DNA of 27,412 nt from UBA4660 sp034408895 (GTDB lineage Bacteria; Bacteroidota; Bacteroidia; Flavobacteriales_D; Sanyastnellaceae). This document shows, in pieces, positions 16,689 through 24,514 of this stretch. The notes beneath the pieces are model-generated. The model was not told the DNA's origin. It made no database searches and worked only from the letters and a program-made list of their open reading frames with translations. The position numbers and the translations under genes were made by a program. Position 1 is the stretch's first letter; the number at the start of each line of letters is the position of its first letter. Where the stretch lies: NCBI GenBank assembly GCA_034408895.1, contig JAWXCI010000035.1, forward strand, positions 1-27,412, given 5' to 3'.

Positions 16689-18770
16689 TCACCCAATCAT
16701 CCCCACATACTCCTCCTCCGAAATAATCATCACTCCCAAATCCTCCGCTTTCTTTTTTTTCTCAGGGCCAATGTTGGCTCCTGCCAAAACAAAATCTGTT
16801 TTCTTGGAAATGGAGCCTGATATTTTTCCTCCGTTTGCTTCAATGGATTCTTTTATGCTGTCTCGTGAAAAGTGTTGGAAGACACCGGAGACTACAAATG
16901 TTTTTCCGGCAAGTATTGTAGATACTGTGGTTTTTTCTTTTTGTTCAGATGCAAATTGAAGTCCTGCTGCGCGCAGTCGCTGCACAATGCTGGTGTGTTC
17001 TTCTTTAGAAAACCATAAAATGATGCTCTCGGCTATTTTATCTCCAATCTCATCGGCTTCTACCAATTGTTCGAATGAGGCACTGCGGATAGAATCTATG
17101 TTGGAAAAATGCAAGGCAAGTTTTTTCGCAACTGTCTCCCCCACGAAACGAATGCCGAGAGCGAACATCACGCGCCCAAATGGAATTTGTTTGGATGCTT
17201 CGATACCTGCAAGAAGATTGCGCACGGATTTTTCCTGTAGCGAACGTTTCTTTCTATTCTCTCCAAACTCATCACCCACTTCGAATTCCAATCCGATGAG
17301 TTGTTCGTACTTCAGATCGTAGATGTCCGCAATGTTTTTTATCAGTCCTTTGTCGTAAAGACCATTTATGGTTTCAGCACCCAGCCCATCTATGTTCATG
17401 GCTTTGCGCGAAATGAAATGTTCCATCTTGCCTTTTATCTGCGGAGGACATCCATCTTCGTTCGGGCAATAATGAACAGCTTCGCCTTCATTCCTTATCA
17501 ATGCAGTTTTGCATTCAGGACACTGTATGATGTAATGGTGCGGGCCGTTGTCTTTTTCTCTTCGGTCAATTTCAACACCGGTCACTTTCGGAATTATCTC
17601 ACCGCCTTTTTCCAGATATACAAAATCTCCTTCCCGTATGTCGAGCCTGGCAATCTGGTCAGCGTTGTGAAGCGATGCACGTTTCACTGTTGTACCAGCA
17701 AGCACCACTGATTCAAGATTCGCCACCGGAGTTATGGCACCTGTTCTTCCCACTTGGTAAGTGATTTTGATGAGACGAGTACACGCAGCTTCTGATTTGT
17801 ATTTGTAAGCAATGGCCCACCGCGGACTTTTTGCAGTGAGTCCCAGTTCCTCCTGCTGCGCGAAACTGTTCACCTTGATCACCACACCATCAATCTCGAA
17901 AGGCAAATCGCGTCGCGCCTTATCCCAATGTTCTATGAAGGCAACAATGCCATCAATGTCATGTGCTTTTTCAATCAGCCGTTGTTTGTGCGATGGCACT
18001 TTGAAATTCCAGTCTGCTGCATGAAAGAGCGAGTCGAAATGATTGTCGTAAGGCAGTTCATCACCATAAATGGAATAGAGATAACAGTCCAGGGCACGTT
18101 TTGCAACATCTGCACTGTCCTGTTGTTTTAATGTGCCGGCAGCAGTATTGCGCGGGTTCGCATAAAGTTCTTCTCCCACTTCTGCGCGTTGCTTATTCAA
18201 GCGTTCAAATTCTTTTTTGGGAAGGAAAACTTCTCCACGAATTTCAAACTGTTGGGGAAACTTTCCGCGAAGCGTTAGCGGAATTGTATTGATGGTGCGA
18301 ACATTTTGCGTGATGTCTTCTCCTGTTTCGCCATCACCGCGGGTCACTCCTCGCAACAGTTTTCCATTTTCATACGTGAGGGAAATTGCGAGGCCATCGT
18401 ACTTCAGTTCCATCACGTATTCCACTCCGTCTTCGGAAAACAAATCGTTACTTACTCCCAGTGTCTTGTGAATTCGTGCTTCCCATTCCACAATCTCCTC
18501 CGTGCTGTATGTATTGGAAAGTGAAAGCATTGGATACTTGTGTTTCACCTTTTCAAATTTGTTCGTGATATCACCTCCCACTCTTTTGGTCGGAGAATTA
18601 TCGGAAGCGAACTGCGGAAAATCTTTTTCGAGTGATTCGAGTTCCTTCAATAGCGAATCAAATTCATGATCGCTTATCGCGGGTTGGTTGAGTACATAAT
18701 ACCTATGGTTGTGCTCGTTTAATTCATCTGAAAGTTTTTCGATGCGGATTTTGGCCTGGTCAGTATTCAT
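16689..18770 (-). CDS. ligA: NAD-dependent DNA ligase LigA
   Basis: A 693-residue enzyme of normal length that seals nicks during replication and repair using NAD. The N-terminal Ia domain contains HNHRYYVLNQPAISDHEFD. The adenylated lysine is Lys123 in ELKYDGLA. PRNTAAGTLKQQD and FEIDGVVIKVN are conserved nucleotidyltransferase motifs. An OB fold follows. The zinc site is C-P-E-C, then Y-C-P-N-E-D-G-C. Helix-hairpin-helix repeats come next, then a C-terminal BRCT domain (AGKTFVVSGVF to the end). The start ATG overlaps the 3' end of the upstream outer-membrane protein gene by 11 bases, so the two are probably co-transcribed. No damage is seen. Confidence 0.97.
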   Translation of the reverse strand: MNTDQAKIRIEKLSDELNEHNHRYYVLNQPAISDHEFDSLLKELESLEKDFPQFASDNSPTKRVGGDITNKFEKVKHKYPMLSLSNTYSTEEIVEWEARIHKTLGVSNDLFSEDGVEYVMELKYDGLAISLTYENGKLLRGVTRGDGETGEDITQNVRTINTIPLTLRGKFPQQFEIRGEVFLPKKEFERLNKQRAEVGEELYANPRNTAAGTLKQQDSADVAKRALDCYLYSIYGDELPYDNHFDSLFHAADWNFKVPSHKQRLIEKAHDIDGIVAFIEHWDKARRDLPFEIDGVVIKVNSFAQQEELGLTAKSPRWAIAYKYKSEAACTRLIKITYQVGRTGAITPVANLESVVLAGTTVKRASLHNADQIARLDIREGDFVYLEKGGEIIPKVTGVEIDRREKDNGPHHYIIQCPECKTALIRNEGEAVHYCPNEDGCPPQIKGKMEHFISRKAMNIDGLGAETINGLYDKGLIKNIADIYDLKYEQLIGLEFEVGDEFGENRKKRSLQEKSVRNLLAGIEASKQIPFGRVMFALGIRFVGETVAKKLALHFSNIDSIRSASFEQLVEADEIGDKIAESIILWFSKEEHTSIVQRLRAAGLQFASEQKEKTTVSTILAGKTFVVSGVFQHFSRDSIKESIEANGGKISGSISKKTDFVLAGANIGPEKKKKAEDLGVMIISEEEYVGMIG

Positions 18771-19494
18771 CTTTCACATCAGAGTTGGGAATGCTTTTCA
18801 GGAGTTTGAAAAACTTGAATTTGATTTTGGCGATGGAAACAGGTGCGCTGTAGACGAGTCCTGCTTCATTCGGTGTGTCCCGCAGAAAGCGATAACCAAC
18901 ACCACCACCTACACTCAGCCACCAGGTGATATTGTAATAACCAGAGGTGGAAATTTCCACCGGGTACACCCGCTGCCTGGGTAAATCCTGGTATTCATTT
19001 GCGCCTTTGAGGTGGTAGCTTCCAGAAATTTTTCCTGTTCCCGCATGTATTGCCGAACTTAACTCCCATCGCTTTGAGAAATAATAAACCCTTTCGTAAA
19101 AGATAGTTGTGTAAGAGAGGTTGAGTCGTGCTGTATCAATTTCAGCATCCACTTCCTTGAGCGAAGTAACTATTACTTCATTGGCAATTCCATAAAACCC
19201 CACTCCAAAGCGATGTACTCTGCGGTGTTCCATTCCAATTCTAAATCCGCCCAGACGTGCAGCAGTATTGCTTATTAATGTTGCACGTGCATCAAAAATA
19301 AGATCAATTTTCCATTTTTTGTAGGGGTAGGAAATGGGCTTCCAGCCGCTGACCAACCAAACCGTGTCTTTGTACTCCCAGGTTTTTTTTCTGTCGGGAG
19401 GTATTCTAAACCCACTTTGTTTTTCTTTTTTTACTTGTGTAAAGCCATCACAAAACGATGCGGCAGTAATTAATATGAGGAGAAGTTTTTTCAA
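18760..19494 (-). CDS. Predicted outer-membrane beta-barrel protein, function unknown
   Basis: A 244-residue protein starting at a TTG (19492-19494), giving a signal peptide MKKLLLILITAASFCDGFTQ. The mature part alternates hydrophobic and polar residues with many aromatic strand ends (WKIDLIFDARATLI, then GFRIGMEHRR, then FGVGFYGIAN, then NITWWLSVGGGVGYRFL). This fits a small barrel of the Bacteroidota outer-membrane type. I recognise no specific family. It overlaps ligA by 11 bases and lies 51 bases after plsC on the same strand. A TATTTTTG box at 19500-19507 sits too close to the start to be judged. Confidence 0.75.
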   Translation of the reverse strand: MKKLLLILITAASFCDGFTQVKKEKQSGFRIPPDRKKTWEYKDTVWLVSGWKPISYPYKKWKIDLIFDARATLISNTAARLGGFRIGMEHRRVHRFGVGFYGIANEVIVTSLKEVDAEIDTARLNLSYTTIFYERVYYFSKRWELSSAIHAGTGKISGSYHLKGANEYQDLPRQRVYPVEISTSGYYNITWWLSVGGGVGYRFLRDTPNEAGLVYSAPVSIAKIKFKFFKLLKSIPNSDVKDEY

Positions 19495-19545
19495 TGGGGC
19501 AAAAATATCTGTCGAAGACTATGGCAATGAATAAGCCATGCCGTA

Positions 19546-20283
19546 TCAACCGGGATTAGTTGGCCTCATGTTCTTTGCTTTCAACGCGACAACAACATTG
19601 CGCACATGGCTGGCAAGCTCATCTGCAGTTTTATTGTTGAAGTCGTGCGGCTGAATCACTTTGCCGAAGTTCACTTGAATTGTACCTGGGTTAATACGGA
19701 ATTTTCCTCTTGACAGCACTTCCCTGGCGCCACTCACAGCGAGAGGAAGAATGGGAATTCCGCCATCCTCTGCTATAATAAAAGTTCCACGCCTGAACAA
19801 ATTGATGGCGCCTGTTTTTGTTCTTGTGCCTTCGGGAAACGAGATCACGTTTTTTCCTTTCCTGATTTTTTCGCCTGCTGCCTTCATGCTGCGCATTGCA
19901 CTCTCTTTGTTTTTTCGGTCAATAAAAATCATTCCCATAGCTATCATATACCAACCCATGAACGGGATCTTCTTCAACTCCTTCTTGGCAATAAAAAAAA
20001 GCGGCACAGGTGATGCGCGCATGATGGCAACAATGTCAAAATGGGATTCGTGGTTGGAGACATAAAGGCAGTTTATTTTCTTGTCAATGTTTTCCAATCC
20101 CAAAACTTTAACCCTCACACCGCTGATCAAGAGTACAACAGGACTCCACAAATACTTGCCAGAAAGAAGCATCACCCATTGTGGACTCAAGGTAATAAGT
20201 AAGAGAATTATTCCGATGGTTCCAATGGTGGCTGTCCAAATTAAAATAATAATTACCTGGATGATGTTGAGGATGGTTAGCAT
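19546..20283 (-). CDS. 1-acyl-sn-glycerol-3-phosphate acyltransferase (PlsC family)
   Basis: A 245-residue membrane protein that transfers an acyl chain to lysophosphatidate in phospholipid synthesis. Two hydrophobic segments lie at the N-terminus (about 5-32 and 36-54). The catalytic HX4D motif is His78 to Asp83 (NHESHFD). The substrate-binding FPEGTR is at 149-154 and PILPLAVSGA follows. Length and motif spacing are normal for PlsC. Several family members act in lipid A or ornithine-lipid synthesis, so the exact acceptor is not certain. Upstream, the gap to the TPM gene contains heptanucleotide arrays. Confidence 0.9.
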   Translation of the reverse strand: MLTILNIIQVIIILIWTATIGTIGIILLLITLSPQWVMLLSGKYLWSPVVLLISGVRVKVLGLENIDKKINCLYVSNHESHFDIVAIMRASPVPLFFIAKKELKKIPFMGWYMIAMGMIFIDRKNKESAMRSMKAAGEKIRKGKNVISFPEGTRTKTGAINLFRRGTFIIAEDGGIPILPLAVSGAREVLSRGKFRINPGTIQVNFGKVIQPHDFNNKTADELASHVRNVVVALKAKNMRPTNPG

Positions 20284-20297
20284 GGTTCATCAAAGAA

Positions 20298-20399
20298 GAA
20301 TTACGAATGACGAATTACGAAGTACACACATACCGTAATTCGTATTGCGTAATTATCAGCCTTTCATTGCTCATTGCCTTTTGCTTTTTGCCTTTTGTC
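20298..20399. repeat. Heptanucleotide arrays 4a/4b with an imperfect hairpin
   Basis: Four units of GAANNAC type (20298-20325) face three inverted units of GTANTNC/A type (20335-20355), giving a 21-base inverted repeat (20299-20319 against 20334-20354) with three mismatches. A second array of five units, CATTGCY then TTTTGNY (20365-20399), follows. Everything between the plsC start and the TPM-protein stop is made of such units. Confidence 0.8.
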
Positions 20400-20406
20400 A
20401 ATTAAT

Positions 20407-21225
20407 CTACCACTCCCCTCCTGCTCCATCGCCACCAAAACTTCCACCACCAAAACCACCGAATCCGGAATTGCGAAATCCCCCGCTTCCTCCACTAAAG
20501 TTATTAAAGAATCCACCGTGACGATTGCCCGCACTGCTCATTAACAACCAGGCGGCCCACCAGCCCAGGTTGTTTCTCCTGGCATAAGTGCTCACCGATC
20601 TTCCTCTTGCTACCAGGAAAAAGATGGCAACAATGGCAATGAAAATAAACGAGACCCACGACTTTCCTTTTTCTTCTTTGTGCTGTCCGGCATAGGTATT
20701 GAAATCGTAAGCACCAATTGAAAGATCCATAATCACTTGTAATCCCTTGTTGATTCCGCCTGCGTAATTGTTCTGCTGAAAAAATGGAATCATCTCGTTG
20801 TTTACAATGAGATGAGCTTCCACAGCGGGGATGGCTGAGGACAAACCGCGCCCTGCCGCAATAAATGCCTTGCCAGTTTCATCGGTTGTTTTTGGTTTGA
20901 TAAGTACCACGACACCGTTATCACTTTTTGCCTGGCCAACGCCCCATGCTTCACCAAGTTCAATTGCGAAATCGGCACGATTCATTCCACACAGATCGGG
21001 AACAATAACCACCACTATTTGGTTGGATGTATTCCTTGCAAATTCCTGCAAAAGATTTTCCATTGCTTTCTCATCCGCATCGGCAAGAACATTTGCAACA
21101 TCATAAACCAGTTGATCCGTCTGTTGTTCAGGGAAACATTCCTGCCCGGGCTTTTGAGCAAATAAGAATGTTGATGACAACATCATCAACAAGAAAAAAA
21201 TACGATTTTTATAGAAGTGATTCAA
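20407..21225 (-). CDS. TPM-domain (YgcG-like) membrane protein
   Basis: A 272-residue protein: signal peptide (FFLLMMLSSTFLFAQ), a Cys near the mature N-terminus, then a TPM_phosphatase domain (YDVANVLADADEKAMENLL, then NQIVVVIVPDL, then GVGQAKSDNGVVVLI, then GRGLSSAIPAVEA). A transmembrane helix WVSFIFIAIVAIFFLV and a Gly/Phe/Ser-rich tail ending GGDGAGGEW follow. This is the standard layout of YgcG-like proteins that accompany LemA. It is the last gene of a three-gene minus-strand operon, 13 bases after the soluble TPM gene. Exact function unknown; a role in envelope quality control is only suggested by family context. Confidence 0.88.
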   Translation of the reverse strand: MNHFYKNRIFFLLMMLSSTFLFAQKPGQECFPEQQTDQLVYDVANVLADADEKAMENLLQEFARNTSNQIVVVIVPDLCGMNRADFAIELGEAWGVGQAKSDNGVVVLIKPKTTDETGKAFIAAGRGLSSAIPAVEAHLIVNNEMIPFFQQNNYAGGINKGLQVIMDLSIGAYDFNTYAGQHKEEKGKSWVSFIFIAIVAIFFLVARGRSVSTYARRNNLGWWAAWLLMSSAGNRHGGFFNNFSGGSGGFRNSGFGGFGGGSFGGDGAGGEW

Positions 21226-21238
21226 GGTGAATGTAATC

Positions 21239-21691
21239 TCAGGAATTGTTGCTGCTTTTACCTGTGGTTACGCTATTCGAAAGTTCATTTATATCCCCAG
21301 CCTGAAACGGAAACAGAGCTTTTATTTTTTCGCCAACCAACATCACGGCTTTCATCACACCTGCTTCAATTTGATCTTTTGCTAAATGTTCAATCATTGC
21401 ATCGCGCACTGATTGCCAGAAATTATTCTCAACCTGGCCGTTGATTCCTCCATCGCCAAGGATGGCGAGTTTGCGGTGTTCAACAGCTACATAAATCAAT
21501 ACTCCGTTGCGAAGTTTTGTTTTATGCATGTTCAAATCCGCAAAAATGTACGCTGCACGATCGAGCACATCTTCTTTGCATTCATCTTCAATATGTACAC
21601 GGATTTCAGCAGAAGTCCCCTTTTCAGCTTGCCTGATTGCTGATTCAATTCGGCTGCGCACAGCAGGGGTTATTACTTCGTCCGCAATCAT
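21239..21691 (-). CDS. Second TPM-domain protein, short form
   Basis: A 150-residue protein with no signal peptide or membrane helix. It is a TPM domain only: VRSRIESAIRQAEKGTSAEIRVHIED, then AAYIFADLNMHKTKLRNGVLIYVAVEHRKLAILGD, then FWQSVRDAM. This is the small partner that often stands between lemA and the ygcG-like gene in Bacteroidota. Spacing is 30 bases to lemA upstream and 13 to the next gene, so all three are one operon. Function unknown. Confidence 0.88.
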   Translation of the reverse strand: MIADEVITPAVRSRIESAIRQAEKGTSAEIRVHIEDECKEDVLDRAAYIFADLNMHKTKLRNGVLIYVAVEHRKLAILGDGGINGQVENNFWQSVRDAMIEHLAKDQIEAGVMKAVMLVGEKIKALFPFQAGDINELSNSVTTGKSSNNS

Positions 21692-21721
21692 GTGTTGGAA
21701 AAATTAGTTGGCCGCGGAGAA

Positions 21722-22351
21722 TTATTTACCTGTTGAATCGGCTGCTGCCGGTTTCTTGTTGATGTCAGAAAAATCAACCGTAGGTGCATCCTGTGATTCT
21801 TCTTTGGCTTCGAATGGATCACGTTTAATGAGGTTGTCTTCTTCATCGGCAATCATGCGCAGTGCCATCCGCTTAAATGTTCCCCGGATATAAGTGTTGT
21901 ATTCCTTAACAGTTTCGTTGTAGCGATTGCGTTCAGTACGAACACCGTTCTCCGTGCTTTCCAGTTGAGATTGGAGCATGGCGAAATTTTGAGTGGCTTT
22001 TACTTCAGGATATCTTTCGAATACGATGGCTATTGCGCGATTGATAGTTGCGCCATGAGCCTCAAGTTCACCCGGAGTTTTTGCTGTGCCAATTCCTGCA
22101 CGGGCTTTTGTTACTTCGATCAGAATTTGTTTTTCATTTTCGGCTGCACCCTTTACGGTGTTCACCAGGTTGGGAACAAGGTCAGCTCTTCTTTGATAAG
22201 CCGCCTGGACATTGGCCCATCCTTCATTCACTGTTTCCTGTTTGCCCACGGCATTGTCCCGCACTCCGGCAGCCCACAGGTAAAAAATTACGAATATGGC
22301 AACGATTACTCCACCCAGTATAAGCAGCGAAGTAGTAAGTGATCTTTTCAT
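21722..22351 (-). CDS. lemA: LemA family protein
   Basis: A 209-residue protein with one N-terminal membrane helix (SLLILGGVIVAIFVIFYLW), then the helical LemA core: ETVNEGWANVQAAYQRRADLVPNLVNTVKG, then EKQILIEVTKARA, then FERYPEVKATQNFAMLQSQLESTEN, then RNRYNETVKEYNTYI. The C-terminal tail is longer and more charged than the minimal family form. It leads the lemA-TPM-TPM operon and is transcribed divergently from the PUR-family gene. A TACATTTG box at 22377-22384 lies 26 bases before the ATG. Function is not firmly known. Confidence 0.92.
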   Translation of the reverse strand: MKRSLTTSLLILGGVIVAIFVIFYLWAAGVRDNAVGKQETVNEGWANVQAAYQRRADLVPNLVNTVKGAAENEKQILIEVTKARAGIGTAKTPGELEAHGATINRAIAIVFERYPEVKATQNFAMLQSQLESTENGVRTERNRYNETVKEYNTYIRGTFKRMALRMIADEEDNLIKRDPFEAKEESQDAPTVDFSDINKKPAAADSTGK

Positions 22352-22376
22352 TTGTCTTGTATTTGTTTTTGCGAGG

Positions 22377-22384
22377 CAAATGTA
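22377..22384 (-). promoter_or_regulatory. Candidate -7 box of the lemA operon promoter
   Basis: TACATTTG on the minus strand matches TAnnTTTG exactly and is well placed before the lemA ATG at 22351. No clear TTG is seen at the expected -33 distance, so this is only a partial match. Confidence 0.4.
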
Positions 22385-22488
22385 CAGGTCATGGAAAATC
22401 CGGAGTGCCAGGAAGATGATAAACCCGGGCTTTTGTTTCGCCTCGATTTATGATTTCACTCCACAAGAAACCAGGTTCCAAAAATAAT

Positions 22489-22520
22489 TTTGGGCTGGAT
22501 GTCAGAGAATTCTACATTTG
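22489..22520 (+). promoter_or_regulatory. Bacteroidota-type promoter for the PUR-family gene
   Basis: TTTG (22489-22492), a 20-base spacer, and TACATTTG (22513-22520) match the consensus fully. The expected transcript start near 22527 leaves a 25-base leader to the ATG at 22552. Confidence 0.75.
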
Positions 22521-22551
22521 GCTGCAACCGCTCTAACCAAAAACACCCAAA

Positions 22552-22899
22552 ATGGAAGACCAATACCGGGAAGATGTTTTCTCAAAATCAATTCGCGCAG
22601 GCAAACGCACGTACTTTTTTGATGTGAAAACCACCAAAGGCAACGACCTATATCTGACCATCACCGAAAGCAAAAAGAGGATTGAAGGCGAAGGTCAATT
22701 CAGTTTCGAGAAACACAAGATTTTCCTATACAAAGAGGACTTCGGAAAATTTACTGAAGGGTTGGATGAAGCCATTGCCAAAATCAGCGAACTGAAGGCC
22801 ACCGGCAATTTTCCTGATGACGGCCCAATGGATCGTCAACGCAAACGCGATGAAGAAGGCGCATCTGTTGGTGATGTCAACTTTGATGACCTCAGTTGA
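22552..22899 (+). CDS. PUR-family nucleic-acid-binding protein (DUF3276)
   Basis: A 115-residue cytosolic protein: VFSKSIRAGKRTYFFDVKTTKGNDLYLTITESKK, then GEGQFSFEKHKIFLYKEDFGKFTEGLDEAI, with an acidic tail. The strand-strand-strand-helix order is that of a single PUR repeat, as in Borrelia Bpur and the DUF3276 proteins conserved across Bacteroidota. It is likely to bind single-stranded DNA or RNA as a dimer; targets unknown. It has its own promoter and a strong terminator, so it is monocistronic. Confidence 0.92.
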   Translation: MEDQYREDVFSKSIRAGKRTYFFDVKTTKGNDLYLTITESKKRIEGEGQFSFEKHKIFLYKEDFGKFTEGLDEAIAKISELKATGNFPDDGPMDRQRKRDEEGASVGDVNFDDLS

Positions 22900-22965
22900 G
22901 TTGCTCCCTGATTTCTTGCAGACTTTTCCGCAAAACGCAGACTGTTTTAAGAAACAAAGTTTCAT

Positions 22966-23013
22966 CTCATAAAATTCAATTACCCACGACAATACCAGTG
23001 GGTTTTTTATGAG
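22966..23013 (+). terminator. Rho-independent terminator of the PUR-family gene
   Basis: The inner stem ACCCAC/GTGGGT (22982-22987 with 22998-23003) is followed by T6. An outer stem CTCATAAAA/TTTTATGAG adds nine more pairs around a bulge. The A-rich left side also gives a T-run on the minus strand, so it could serve queE from the other side. Confidence 0.85.
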
Positions 23014-23156
23014 AACGGTGAGACTCGTTTTTAATAAAAGGTAATGCAGAGTCGTTTTGGACTAGCGCTAGTCAGTCAGCCAAACAGAATCTTATACTAA
23101 TCTAATCCCACGAGTAAAGTCAGAAGCATTTGACGATGTTCGGGAAAAGCATCCAT

Positions 23157-23750
23157 TCAATCCACTCCAAGGTATTTATGTGTCTGAACAGAAATTCTCC
23201 ATGAAGTGTGTGTTCGGACGAAATCAAGAATCACTTTGATCATCTCTTCGCGTTTTGTCCATTCGGGTTGAAGGAAAAGCAGACACGAAGGCTTTACTTC
23301 AAATGAATGTTTCAGTGCCCATTCAGGATCAGACTTGTGGTAGACAATGGCTTTCAGTTCATCGGCCTCTTTATAAATGGAAGGATGTGGGGGTTTGAAT
23401 TTCTTAGGTGAGAATGTTACCCAATCGAATTCTCCGGTTAAAGGATAAACACCTGAAGTTTCTATGTGAACCAACAACCCTTTTTGTTTCAATTCCTGTG
23501 TTAACTCCGTTAAATCGTACATGGCAGGTTCGCCACCAGTGATAACCACTATTTGCGTTCCCGATTTTTTTGCATCCTTCACTAATTGTTTTACCGTAAT
23601 CAAAGGATGTTGGTCAGCCTCCCAACTTTCCTTTACATCGCACCAGGTGCAGCCCACATTGCAACCTCCCAGCCGGATGAAATACGCAGGGGTACCGGCA
23701 TGAAATCCTTCACCCTGTATGGTGTAAAAAGTTTCCATGACGGGAAGCAT
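23157..23750 (-). CDS. queE: 7-carboxy-7-deazaguanine synthase QueE
   Basis: A radical-SAM enzyme that converts carboxytetrahydropterin to 7-carboxy-7-deazaguanine in queuosine synthesis. It is 197 residues from Met 23750 (MLPVMETFYTIQGEGFH). The [4Fe-4S] triad is in C-N-V-G-C-T-W-C (a CxxxCxxC spacing as in the shorter QueE types). TGGEPAMYDL and HIETSGVYPL contact SAM and substrate. An upstream in-frame Met at 23795 is rejected because a TAGTTTTG -7 box (23800-23807) lies only five bases before it, and family members start near MLPVME. No other que genes are nearby. Confidence 0.92.
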   Translation of the reverse strand: MLPVMETFYTIQGEGFHAGTPAYFIRLGGCNVGCTWCDVKESWEADQHPLITVKQLVKDAKKSGTQIVVITGGEPAMYDLTELTQELKQKGLLVHIETSGVYPLTGEFDWVTFSPKKFKPPHPSIYKEADELKAIVYHKSDPEWALKHSFEVKPSCLLFLQPEWTKREEMIKVILDFVRTHTSWRISVQTHKYLGVD

Positions 23751-23799
23751 GGTTTCCGCTTTGGTTGATGACAGGGATTGAGCTGGCAATAGCATGGCG

Positions 23800-23807
23800 C
23801 AAAACTA
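23800..23807 (-). promoter_or_regulatory. Candidate -7 box for queE
   Basis: TAGTTTTG on the minus strand fits TAnnTTTG. The transcript would begin near 23793, which leaves a leader of about 40 bases to Met 23750 and excludes the Met at 23795 as the start. A TTG at the exact -33 spacing is not clear. Confidence 0.45.
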
Positions 23808-24016
23808 TCCGCAAGCAAGCCAAGTAATCATCAAGAAAATGTAGAAATAAAAAATCCACACCGGATTTCACAGACTTGAATGACTCACAGGACATGGATG
23901 GAAGGTTTACAGCAAGTGTTGCTACCTGTTTCAGTTTTTTGTGCGTGTTAGTTTCTCGTTGTCTCACTATTCCTTGCGGAATGGTTTAACTCTGTTGGCC
24001 AACTGCATCCGCCTTT

Positions 24017-24178
24017 TCAGGCCGCCTCTGGGGTTGCCCCCTTCTGCTGTTCCGTCAGCATTTCCTGTCTTGCGACATTCAATGTGACTTCTGAAACCAT
24101 CATTACGGCTTTCACCGTTCCGATGTGGCTTGCTTTAACTGCCGCAAGCTTGTTTCCAAATTTGTTATAGTTTGTCTC
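24017..24178 (-). other. Short open frame of unknown nature in the queE/PKD-protein gap
   Basis: Between stops the minus strand encodes about 53 residues (FGNKLAAVKASHIGTVKAVMMVSEVTLNV, then EMLTEQQKGATPEAA, then TGA). Composition and third-base use look coding, with Ala/Val/Lys-rich helix-like runs, but there is no ATG before the internal Met-Met pair. It may be a small protein using a GTG, or the decayed end of one. I do not recognise it. The remainder of 23808-24343 shows nothing I can name. Confidence 0.25.
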
Positions 24179-24343
24179 TCAAACCTGTTCCACCGATGTG
24201 GATTTTAAGGACAATCCGTCTATCGAATCGAATTGTGGCACAAACGTATGTGCATCGTATTTCCGGAAACAAATTTTGACGCGTGTACTTGTTCACTTCG
24301 CATCAACATCAGTTATGAACATTTGTGTATAACGTTGTGAGGA

Positions 24344-24428
24344 GGCAGTAAGCAGTAGGCAGTAAGAGCAGTAGGCAGTTGGCAGTAGGCGTTACGCAGT
24401 AAGCCTAAGCAGTATGCAGCTGGCAGTT
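24344..24428 (+). repeat. Heptanucleotide array 5, consensus RGCAGTA
   Basis: About twelve units of A/G-G-C-A-G-T-A. There are two register slips (a 2-nt insertion near 24365 and a 6-nt unit at 24402-24407), and the end is degenerate. It lies in the non-coding stretch downstream of the PKD protein gene. Confidence 0.85.
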
Positions 24429-24514
24429 TCCAATAAAGAGTGGGCAGGGGTGAGTCAATTGCGTCCCGATACTAGCCCGTCCGTCCTGGATGTCCGTCCG
24501 CTGTGGGAACGTTC

